Origin: Chamaea fasciata | Taxonomy: Eukaryota; Chordata; Aves; Passeriformes; Sylviidae | DNA: 64,000 bases | Direction: 5' to 3' | NCBI GenBank assembly: GCA_029207755.1 | Contig: JARCOQ010000006.1 | Span: 15,970,890 to 16,034,889, forward strand | Part shown: in pieces, positions 13,480-23,532 of the stretch | Position numbering within the stretch: the first letter of the stretch is position 1 | How the letters are laid out: each line of letters begins with the position of its first letter | Notes under the pieces: generated by a model | The model's database searches: none | Seen by the model: the letters and a program-made list of their open reading frames with translations, nothing else | What the model was told of the DNA's origin: nothing | Translations under genes and position numbers: made by a program

Positions 13480-14072
13480 CAAGCCCAGAGACAGATGGGA
13501 TTAAAATGCCCAAGACATAACCAGGAACGTATGTTGCATATTTTAGAATAAAAAGTTCAGGGATGATGATGACTTACATGGAACTCCTGATACCCCAACA
13601 TTGCAATTCTTGAAACAAATTTTATCAATTGGAAGGGTTAAGAGAGTTGCATACTTCATTGAGCCTTTTCTACATATATGTTACCTGCATCTTTATTTTT
13701 TCTACGAATGACTTTCTGAGAGAGTCCGACCAAGAAATCTTACATGGCTGTTAAATATGAGAAAAAGCCTAAACTCTTCCCCAATACCTAAATATGTTTT
13801 TAAGCTATTATTCAGTAATGATAATAATAATGAGGCAATGGTAAAAAAAAAAAAACCAATGTTACTTTAGGGAATGAAAGCTTCTTTTCATGTCTTTACT
13901 TCCTAAATGTATGTTATGTATATCATAAAAAACAACAGTATCCCCAGAAAATTTGACTAAGCAAATGATTTATTTTTCTGTGTTCCTCTGTTTCTTTTTT
14001 ACCCTACTTGGTTACTTCCTCATTCTTTCATGTAGAATGGCATGATAATTCTGTGACTGGAAGTGATGTCAG
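13480..14072. other. Spacer without a gene
   Basis: AT-rich sequence between the solo LTR and the next CR1 fragment. It holds a short imperfect ATA/ATG repeat near 13820 and a run of 13 A at 13843-13855. No coding signal seen. Confidence 0.6.
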
Positions 14073-14394
14073 AAGGTCGCTTTAGCTCAATCTCCAGATC
14101 AAAGTAGGGTCAATTATGAGATCAAACATGGTTGCTTAGGACTTTATCTGTCTGGGTCACAAGAACTCTCATGAGTGAAGGTGATCCCAACTCTTTGGGA
14201 AACCTTCTTCCCTGCTGGACTGCCCTTATGGGGAAAATGCTTTCACTGATACTGAAGTCGAACTTCTTGTTTCATCTTGTTATCATGCTCCTGCCAGATG
14301 CTACCATGAAGGTTCTGGCTAGATCTTTAAAATAAGCTCCTCAAGGTATTTCAAGGCTGCTATTAGGCCCCCATTAAGGTTTCCAAGACAAAAA
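14073..14394 (-). mobile_element. CR1 LINE 3' fragment, minus strand
   Basis: On the minus strand the order of blocks follows the 3' end of CR1 non-LTR retrotransposons: the part encoding the end of the reverse-transcriptase protein, the block around GGCCTAATAGCAGCC, the block where the element's frame reads through AACAAG-ATG-AAACAAG, then the stretch ending near TTGACCCTACTTTGATC. It is clearly diverged from consensus, so an old copy. It is 5'-truncated, as nearly all CR1 copies are. A 67-codon plus-strand frame crossing it is an antisense artefact. Confidence 0.85.
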
Positions 14395-15246
14395 GAGAGA
14401 AGGAAAATGTGATCTTCATAGTCTGTTGGTTTGTTGCTCAGTCCACGATTAAAATAACATGGCTATATAAAATTCATGGAAAGAAAAATTTTTCTTAGCC
14501 ATGATATAAATGATTTCATTCATTGCTTCTATGATGAGAGGCAACATTCTGAACACACTTCACATTCTTACTTTTGCTAAGATTGTTTAAGAGGAATTCC
14601 AGCAATCATTTGGAAATATTGGAGAGCATAAGAATTAGAAATGAAAAATAACTATTTAGGGTAGTCCAATGGGACACAACTGAGAGTGACATGACACAGT
14701 ATGCAAAGAAAAAATTTAGGCTGACAATTAGCTCAACTTTTTGAATAATTTAAATCTAGTCCAGATACATCAGTGAAAAACATCCTGTAGGCCTGCAGGA
14801 AAATGAGCTTGACTGAATAAAGGGGTTTTGCATCTCTTTTTTCCAAATTTAATACCATCCTGAGATGTATGGAAATACTAAGATATGGTGGAGGTATCAA
14901 AATGGAGATGTTATAAAAGTAGTTCCCAATGGAAGAATTAGTCAAATATCCTAAATAGTCTTTGTACCATGGAGGCTTTCTCAAGTACTGAAAAATTGAT
15001 CTGGAGGATTCTGAAATCTTGTGTAGACTTGTTACTTGTATAGGCACTCTTGACTGCTTTTTTTTAAATTTGTCTCTGACAGTAAAGACTTGTCACTTGG
15101 GTAAATTAGCATAGTGTTTAATCAAATTCATTCTTTCAGTAAGTAGAGTGGATAAAATATATTTTAAAAACTGAAGGACAAACCAAATACTATTATTTCA
15201 GAAAAAGCTACTTTTTGTTTGAAGATACTTCAAATGAAAAAAAAAT

Positions 15247-15267
15247 TAGTGTTGTAGTACAACACTA
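15247..15267. repeat. Perfect 21-bp palindrome
   Basis: Ten-base arms TAGTGTTGTA and TACAACACTA flank a single central G. It starts a short cluster of further repeats that runs to 15330. Confidence 0.85.
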
Positions 15268-15272
15268 TGTTG

Positions 15273-15330
15273 TTACTTACAAGCTTACTGATTGCAAGTA
15301 ATAACTTGCAAATTACTAACAAGCTTACTG
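15273..15330. repeat. Direct 18-bp repeats flanking a hairpin
   Basis: TTACTTACAAGCTTACTG at 15273-15290 recurs as TTACTAACAAGCTTACTG at 15313-15330, one mismatch, offset 40 bases. Between them lies an inverted repeat with perfect 8-base arms, TTGCAAGT (15292-15299) and ACTTGCAA (15304-15311), around a 4-base loop. The arrangement could be a decayed small transposon or a local duplication. Confidence 0.75.
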
Positions 15331-17354
15331 TTAGCAGGTTGTAGAGGGTTTTTTTTTGTTCAGTTCCCAGGTGCATTGCCAAATACAGGTAAATGCTTGT
15401 ATTTTATTTATTTTACATGCAGTGGGGCTGGGATTTTATTAAGTTGACATGAATTCTGTTGACCTGAATAGCTTTTAGACTAAGTCCTAGAAAATCGTGC
15501 AAAGAGATCTTGATATTGTAGGAATTCTTTACTAATTAGACAATGGAATAGATAGCCACTAAAATATTTTTTCTCTGTGGAGTACCTAAAAAGAGCAATG
15601 ATTCAGTTATTGGTGTTTTACTGATAATGGAAACTAGCCTATATGATTATGCATTATTCTTATGTATTATGAATTTTTTGTTGACTTTAAAAAGAACAGA
15701 GAAAAAGCAAAGGGTACCAACTTTATAGTATTCTGGAAATTTTAATGTGATAATTCTACAGGGTTGAAAGAAAACAAATTTGTTATTAGCACAAGAGAAT
15801 CTATTCTTTTGTTAATTGAATAATTATCTGTCTTCTTTCACATAAATGTGTGAGAAATCTATTTCATAAATTAATACACAAACTAGTAGTGCTGACTCAA
15901 AAGGTCTTCACCCTACAAAATACATGTGATTAGCTCCTTCCTGGAACAGCTTTATTTTGTAGACTGATCAATGCACTCTATAGGTATAGGTCCATCTAGG
16001 TCCTTCTGCATGCAAAACCTTCTTTACTACATGTTAATTGTAGAGAAACTGAGTAAACTTTATCTCATGTCACTAGTCAACGATGTTCCTTTGTCTTATC
16101 TGGCCAGTTTGGGGAGTCAAGTGAGAAAAAGAATTTTTGTGAGAAGAGAGGAAATATGCCAAAGGATACAAGAAGCTGGAAAAGAAGTGATGGAGAGATA
16201 AAATTAGAAATAATTTTCTCTAACCTTTTAACCTCCTCAGAATATTCTGAGATTCTTTGCTGATATTACACCTTATCCTTGGTGAGTAACTATTTCCTCA
16301 AGTTTGTAAACTCATGTCCATGTCTTCCCTGTTGGCACCCTCTATCACCTTTTTCTAAGGTCATCACTGAAGAAAGCAGAACAAGAAGCTTGAGTAACAA
16401 ACATGTTTTATGAAAAACAATGTTTTAGAGGGCTAATGCAGAGAAAGGGAAAATACCATTTATGCAAGTCTATTTGCAAAACAGAATTTTAGGGCTCAGT
16501 AGGCATACCAGGAAGAGACAGCATTTTGTAACTCAAACAAAGCTTCCTTCTCTCATCAGATTTCACTAACTTTCTATTTTGTTTTATATCTTCTGAAATG
16601 TTTACTCACTAAATAATAATATATTTTTTTAAAGAATTGCCTGAAGCTCTCTTGTATACTTAAAATTCTTTCCATGTTTCTTGGACATAATTTGAAAAAT
16701 CAGCCTACAACATTCCAAACAGCAATTCAAAGCATTACAAAGAAACAGCTTACTTCAAAGGTTCTTTTAATTATGCTCTTTAGACAGCCAATATATTTAA
16801 TGCAGTGTTTGTTGTTTCATTTTTTGGACTTGCACTAAGGATGATTTATAAACAGAACAAATTAAAGTGCATATAATGTCAAAGTACATGTGTAAATGCA
16901 ATCCACAGAACACAGAAATTAAAGTTGTCTTTCATTTTTCATATATAAAAGGATAATAACATAGATTTAGTATGCTGATATTTCTCCAATTTTTTATTTA
17001 GTTCTCGTGTTCAGACATCGAAAGGCTGTTGCAGATTTGGAAATACTTCAGAAAATACCTAAAAAAATCTTTGTCTTCTCTAATGATATCTCACATTAAA
17101 ACCCAGAAATTCATAAGACTACCCTTTATCCCAAAATGGTTGATGGGAGGTATTGATATAGAGGATATTCTGGGCTAATCTAGTTCAGTTCCCATCTACA
17201 GAGACACAGTATGGTTTAAATTGTGCAGTTGCTATTTTTTTCCCCCTCAGAATTGTCTGACTCATTGTGCAGGCTAGGTAGTGTTTACTTCACACACACA
17301 GGATATTTTTTCTTTATGTATATTTTGGCTTTACAATGTGGTTATTACATATAA

Positions 17355-17378
17355 TATTCAAAGCTTTATTCAAAGCTT
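17355..17378. repeat. Perfect 12-bp tandem duplication
   Basis: TATTCAAAGCTT occurs twice head to tail. It is probably a slippage event; each unit carries a HindIII-type AAGCTT palindrome. Confidence 0.85.
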
Positions 17379-17709
17379 AGTTAATGGCCATGAATTGCAG
17401 GTACTTCTGTTTTACTCATCACAAAAATTTATCAATACTTGACAAAGTTACTTGAATTTTACAACCCTGTACAAACAGCTTTGAATGGTATAACCCCCTT
17501 TTCAATGCATGAAAGCTCCAAATATACATTAGGATCCAAGTTGCCCAGTGTCATGCTTTTAGGATGTTGGTATTTACATATAACATCATATGTTCAAATT
17601 ACTACTCTTAATGTCTTTGACTATGGTGAAAAATATTGATAATTTCTCCACTTGGGCAACGAAGTGTCAGAAAATGAGGACAGTACAATTAACAAGCATT
17701 TGTGAAAGA

Positions 17710-17852
17710 ATTCCTCCCATGGAGGTATTGAAAACTCAGCTGGATGTGGGCCTGAGTAACTTGCTCTAGATGACCTTTGTTGAGAAGGAGGGTTAGACTA
17801 GATGATCTCCAGAGATCCCTGCCAATCCAAATACTTTGTGGTCCCATAATTC
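17710..17852 (+). mobile_element. Short CR1 LINE 3' end, plus strand
   Basis: The last ~140 bases of a CR1 element: the block around CTCCCATGGAGGTATTGAAA, then the stretch that in CR1 reads 'gga ... tagactagatgatctcc', then the terminal part ending near CCCATAATTC in place of the usual short 8-bp tail repeats. It is divergent and heavily 5'-truncated. Confidence 0.8.
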
Positions 17853-20800
17853 ATCTTAGTCACTAGTCTCTCCTTTCAACTCCTCAGACCCTTACTTCAT
17901 CTAGTGATACAGCATAATCCAGCAAACTCCTACAGTGTGAAGCAAGAAGCCAGACTTTTTACTAAGTGAAACATCATTAATTTTCTTACATTCTTTTTCA
18001 GGAAAGCCTGAACTTTCCTTAAAATTTTGATCCAAAGTCAAACATATGTGAGGCAAAAGGGGTAGCTTTTGGCAAGGACAGAAGTAAGCATAAGCAGGCT
18101 CTTATTAGTGAGAAGGATAACGTTGCCTTAAAGGTAGCAGAGTTCCAGCAGTCTGTGTAACAAGAATGCTTGACAGCATTTGCATGAGGACAAAATTTCT
18201 GCCCATAGAGACCCTTTAATGGAGAAGAAGCACAGTAAGAGCTAAGAGAGAGAAACTGGGAGATAAAAAAAAGCCCAAGGTGGAGATAAGGTGCGCATTT
18301 TAGTAAATGCAAACTTTAAAAAATATGCTTGCATTTTCTTGGTTTTTTTAAAGTCAATTTTATATATTTTAAATACTTACACTCTAGGCTGACCAGAGAT
18401 TTCATGAAGTGAAAGTAATGGCCTGGGCCATGTATGTGGTCAAATTAAATTACTGTCATGGTCTTGCATGGCCTTAAATTCTGTAAGTATGAAGATGTCT
18501 CTCTAGAGAATTCCCTAGTCATGACTTAAACCTGCAATTAATACCACTTAAAGGAAAACTGCTAGATTTAGTTTGATTTCCTTAAGACTCATGAGAGATA
18601 AGAGATTAAACACTGAAAGCAGCACCACTCTTAAGAAAAAGTCCCAGGCATGACCTCAGATTTTTGGACAACTTCCAAATACCACTCAGAGAAGACAACC
18701 CTGACTATTGCTTAGTTTGTTTCAACTTTCTGAAGTTCTACTCAGTTTATATGAGTTAGAAGTTTAGTTATTTTACAGATGATTTAGAATGATGACTTAA
18801 ATATCAGTATGATAGGATAACATTTGTCACCAGTGTAGTTTTTTTCCATCCTGAGTATCTGTAATTACTTAAAAAAAAACCCAAACAACCAAAAAGAGCA
18901 GTTTTAGGTGAAAAAGAGGATTTTGTGTTGGATCTGCAGAGATGCTGTTTGCCAGGGTAAGTATCTACTTAGTGATTTGTTTTTGTTCTTTGATTTTTCT
19001 TTTGCTGTAATATTGTTGTCCACTAACCAATGATTAAGTAAACTAATTCTGAGTGTACTTTTACTCTACCTTCACTGTGCTTCTGAGGAATATTTGTTTT
19101 GAATAAAATTGTCTTCACTTAGTTTCTCATTAGGAGAGAAGAAAGCCCAGGAAGGCTAATCAATCAAAGAAACACTTTTCATCTTAATGAGGAACATTGG
19201 CCAGACTTCATCATCTGAGGGGCAGGGACTGGACTAGGATGTACAAATAGTCTGCTGCAGCCCAGTTGCATCCCAGCCCCAATAAGTATGCTGCACACAC
19301 TTGAACAAGAGCAAATCTTTCCGTATTAGCTAAATTTAAGTGTTACCCAGAATGATCCATAGGTTTTCTTAGTGGAAAGGAGATCCTGATCAATCACCAT
19401 GATGGATGGACATGTCATGCATATGCCATTGCCTTAGGATGGAATCCTTTATATCCATTAGTCCTCTCGTGTTTGTTACAATTATCTGATAATTTTTAAA
19501 CATGGATACTATTATTAGAAGACTTAATAGTATGTTAGAAATAAGAGAATGAAGGACAGAATGAAAGTCTCACCCAGCAGTTCCATAAACTTGCTCTTCC
19601 TGGTTTTAATTGAAACAAAATTGAGTTACATTTTGCTATTCAAGTTGCTATTATTATTTTTATTAAGACCCAAACTAATTTTCGCTACTAGCAGGTTAAG
19701 ATATATTTAAATTGGTTTCATTTTTTTCTCTTGGTTCATGGAGGTGCTTATTAGTCTTATTTCAAGTCATGTCTAGTGTCTGAAGGTCTCAATCCTGTTT
19801 CTAGTGACTTATGACAAACTGTGGTCTTTGCAGACACTCCTTTAAGAAAAAAAGCACTAAATACAAGGGGGAAGAAAACATACTCTTGGATGAGTGGTAT
19901 TTCTGAAGGTGTTAGGAAAATCTGACTGCAAAGGTTAACAGTTCCTAAATGTGAAACAACAATCTCCAGCTATGTATATTATTATGTCAGTTTGTTTTAC
20001 ATATATAGTTATAATTTTATGCATATACCATAGAGTCATATAAATTACTAGATCTTAAGTTAAAACCACTTATATTGAGCACATTTTGGGGACTGTATTT
20101 TCAGATCAATTCATGCGCCTCACAAAAACCAATGTTTTTTCACTTCCTCAAGTTTCATCATATTTGTCATCCTCTGCATCCCTCAGATCTCTCCTCTGTG
20201 TGATTCTTTATTGGTTAAACCATCATTTGCCATATTAAAATTTCATTTTCAGTGAACTCCTTGAAGAATATACATATACATTCTTTTGTTCTAGAAACAG
20301 GACACGCTGGTACTGCAGACTCCAGAATCTGGAATGATATGTGCAGAATAAATTACAAGGAAAAATGTACTTCAGTGCGGAAGAGGAGAACTGCTAAAAG
20401 TGCAATTTATTTTGGTCACATATTTCTCAAGTGGATAACAGACTAAAGACTCTTAAACTGACAAAAATTGTAAGCATTCACACTATTTTTTTATTTTTGA
20501 TATCCTACCTCATAGGCAAGACCACTTAATATTGTTTCGTTTGCTTTCTTGCAGGACAGTTCTGCAGAACATCTACATTCAGATTTAGGAACAAGCCTTA
20601 GACACACTCATTTAATATCAGTCTCCTTTTATTCCCACTATATTACGTCTTTATAGATCTTTGTTGTTTTTCTGAGACAGCTTCCATGAAGGAATCAGAT
20701 TTGTCTTTCCTTTCATTATTTTATTGTTTTACTTTTCATTGTTATCATTATTTTTATTATTTCAATATTGTTTCATTATTTGTTTTACTTTAAAACATAA

Positions 20801-22197
20801 GTTTAATATATATCCACAGTTTTTCTGATGCTTAGGGTACTAGATGGGTCACAGTCTTTGTTGTCTACTTGATAAACAAATAATAAGTATAAACACAGCT
20901 AGCTTTGCAAGAAATGCAATTCTGCTGGGCAGCGTGAGAGAGTTGGACCCCATGGGTCTGAAAAGACCAAAGCTGGCCAACACTGCCAGCCTGGCCAAGA
21001 TAGTCTACCTGGTTTCCTGATAATTTCAGTGAAATTTATGCATTCATCATCATCATTTGTGCATCATTAAGAGAACATTTATTCCGGGAAACAAAGAAAA
21101 GAAACTTAAAAATCATAATGGAGCTCTATACAGTATGTGGATGAATGGCCTTTTCTGACATATTTTTCACTAAATATTTTTATTGGTGTATAATTCAAAT
21201 TTAAAGGCAGAATTAAACAGAGATACGAGCATGTGAAATTTAAAGCAAAATTGAAAGTGTGAAAATCTAGACCAGCATTTCCAGAATCTAAGCATTAGTT
21301 AAAAAACTAGTAAAATAGGGCAATTGTTTTAATTTAGCAGAAAAGCTGATCACTGAGTGCGTCAGAGATCTTTTAAAAAGCTTTTAATTTGCCACTGCTA
21401 CTCATCACTGAAATTTTTCCTTATTTTGTGTACTGTGCTTTTAGACTGAAATTTCTGATTTACTCCTCCAATTTAAGTTTCTGAGCTATTTTCTTTCACT
21501 TCCTGTTTCCCCTCATCATGTTCCATGGTCTTTAATTAATTTCTATATTTGATATTATACAGCTGCAGGGTATTCCTCTCTTTTATGAGTTTAGTTGCAT
21601 TTAATAAAATATTAATCTGCATCATCCATATCTTACTCTACCTTTGTTGCTTGGTAGCCTGTTTACCCCTGAGAATAAATTAACTAATCTGACAACTATT
21701 TCCTTCTGACATTAAGCATACTGATGTATTTTTCCCTTTTCAATCTCAATTTATTTTTAATTATAAACCTTAATTAGATCATGCTTCCTACCACTTAGGT
21801 ACTTTTTCATTTGCTACGTTCTAATTGCATTCTGTTTTACTTAAATTGTGTGATTTTTTTTTTCATCTTTTGGCTTCTTTGAAAAGTATTACCTCATAAA
21901 GCTCAGAATAATCTCAAAAGAGAGACTAGTAAATCATGGTTTTGCTGATTAGGTATTTTGTTTTAGCCTCAAAATGTATTGTATTTAAATACATGTATCT
22001 CAGGAATAACTTGATCACAGCTCTTTATCTAAACACACTGCCAGCTCTGATGAGGAATAAGACATTTGGACATTGTTCTTGCCATATAAATCCGATGTGA
22101 ATTCTTCTTAAATCAGAAATAGAGCAGATGAGAAAAGGAACTTCAGCATCTCCTTATTTTGTTGGGTCCACCTTGGATAGATAATGCTTATTATTAT
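17853..22197. other. Unique AT-rich DNA with one coding-like island
   Basis: No gene recognised. One segment stands out: from about 20922 to 21020 the base composition rises and a plus-strand frame stays open to a TGA at 21018-21020, reading LLGSVRELDPMGLKRP and onward. That frame is open for some distance upstream too. No family was recognised. A cluster of T/A-rich sequence near 20.7 kb is low complexity. Confidence 0.5.
20922..21020 (+). other. Coding-like island of unknown origin
   Basis: Thirty-two codons followed by TGA, in a pocket with clearly more G and C than the flanks. The frame reads GSVRELDPMGLKRPKLANT and on to AKIVYLVS. It remains open upstream to at least about 20862. There is no start codon in a good context and no obvious acceptor immediately upstream. 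It could be part of an exon, a decayed pseudogene or an unrecognised repeat; I cannot tell which. Confidence 0.2.
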
Positions 22198-22665
22198 GAG
22201 GTGCTGAAGCATGTCCAAAGAAGGTCAGTGGAGCTGGCCAAGGCTCCAGAGTGTATCTTATAAGGAACAACTGAAGGACCTGGGGTTGTTTAGCCTGGAG
22301 TAAAGGAGGCTCAGAGGAGGCCTTTTCACTCTCAGCCACTGCATGGAAGGAGGTTGTACCCAGGTGTGGGTCAGCCTCTTCTCCCAGGTAACATGTAACA
22401 GGACAATAGGAAATGGTCTCAAGTTGCTTCAGGAGACGCTTTGGTTGGATATTGGAAAACAATTTTTCACCGAAAGGGCAATGAAGCACTGGAACAGGCT
22501 GCCCGGGGAAATTGTTGATCCACCATCCCTGGAGGTATGCAAAAATATATCAATGTAGCTTTGAAGGACACAGTTTAGTGGTGGATTTGGCAGTGCTAGG
22601 TTAATGGTTGGACTCAGTCTTACAGGTCTTTTCTAACCTACACTATTTTGTGGTTCTTTGATTCC
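22198..22665 (+). mobile_element. CR1 LINE 3' fragment, plus strand
   Basis: About 470 bases matching the CR1 3' end in order: the block around CATGTCCAAAGAAGGTCAG, the GAACAACTGAAGGACCTGGG block, the CTTCTCCCAGGTAAC block, the TGGATATTGGAAAACAA block, the GGAACAGGCTGCCCGGGG block, and the tail block ending in ACTCAGTCTTACAGGTC. The terminus shows the usual short direct repeat (GTTCTTTG/ATTCC). This is the best-preserved CR1 copy in the window. Frames of 71-111 codons overlapping it are remnants or antisense artefacts. It lies immediately before an LTR on the same strand. Confidence 0.92.
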
Positions 22666-22689
22666 TTTTCTTCCTCATGGCTAGAGCCC

Positions 22690-23532
22690 AAAGCTGTGCA
22701 AGCTGTGTGCTTGCAGTGGTAAGGGACCATACCTGGCTAACAGAGATGGGCTGTGCTGGCTATAGGTCCTGTCCCGCTGAAACCAGAGCAGAGGGCTGCA
22801 GAAGTCCCTGTGAGGAGACACAGACAGTTTCAGCTGGCTCCAACCAGCTGCAACAGACCATCACAGGGCACAGCTCACCTCTTCAGCCAACCCAGTGAGG
22901 CCTCTGGGGTAACATGTTTAAGAAAAGCCAACACACTGCATGGCAGTGAAGTGTGAGGAGCATGAGGTGAGGAACAGCCCTGTGAGCAGAGGTCAGAAGA
23001 AGGAGGAGGGGAGCAGAGATTCTCCTACAGCCCAGAAAAAGACTATGATGGAGCAGATATCCACACAGCAGTCCAAGATCCCATGCCAGAGCAGGAGGAT
23101 ATTTCCTGAGGGGCTTTCTCATGGTAGATACCCCATGACAGAGCAGGGAAAAAAGGATGAGGAACAGTGGAAAGGAAAAATTACAGGCTAACCGTGACCT
23201 CCAATTCCCATCTTGCTTGTGCCATTTGGGGCAGGAGGGGAGGTGGAATCAGGAATGTATTTGAGTCTTGGTAAAGGGATGGGTAATGGAAATACATTTT
23301 AGGTTTTCTCTTGTTTACCACTGCCAAATCTATTTTAATTACCAATAAATTAAAATAGTTTTTCCCAAGCTGAGTCCATTTTGCTTGTGATTGTAATAGA
23401 TAAGTGAGCTCTTTATTTTTATCCTCTTCCATGAGCTTTTCCATCTTGTCTTCTCCCCCTGTCCTTTTGAGGAGTGAGGCTGAGAGAGCAGCTAGGTGGG
23501 TATCTATCTAGCAGCCTGCCAAGGCCAGCCCA
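22690..23532 (+). mobile_element. Avian endogenous-retrovirus LTR, second copy, plus strand
   Basis: Same family as the minus-strand copy at 6714-7405, but longer. In order: a GC-rich 5' part with CTGAAACCAGAGCAGAGGG-type sequence (22779 on), a TATA-like CATGTTTAAGAAAA near 22914-22927, a GC-rich repeated block shortened relative to the other copy, an AATAAA at 23344-23349, then TTTCCCAAGCTGAGTCC, and an end near AAGGCCAGCCCA. The internal array is reduced to about two units. No retroviral internal genes lie next to it. The exact 5' boundary is uncertain because the CR1 tail ends only about 25 bases upstream. Several frames of 67-87 codons inside are not genes. Confidence 0.75.
23344..23349 (+). 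promoter_or_regulatory. LTR polyadenylation signal
   Basis: AATAAA sits at the place in the second LTR copy where this LTR family carries its polyadenylation signal, just before TTTCCCAAGC. Confidence 0.55.

Larger units (their letters stand above)
14395..17709. other. Unique AT-rich DNA, no gene recognised
   Basis: Contains the palindrome and direct-repeat cluster at 15247-15330 and a 12-bp tandem duplication at 17355-17378, listed separately. A minus-strand frame of 104 codons at 14733-15047 shows no recognisable domain and has AT-driven codon content. No RNA gene seen. Confidence 0.55.

Noticed and set aside
22154..23191. Cluster of frames of 67-111 codons
   Set aside because: All sit within the CR1 fragment and the adjacent LTR; none is an intact retrotransposon ORF.
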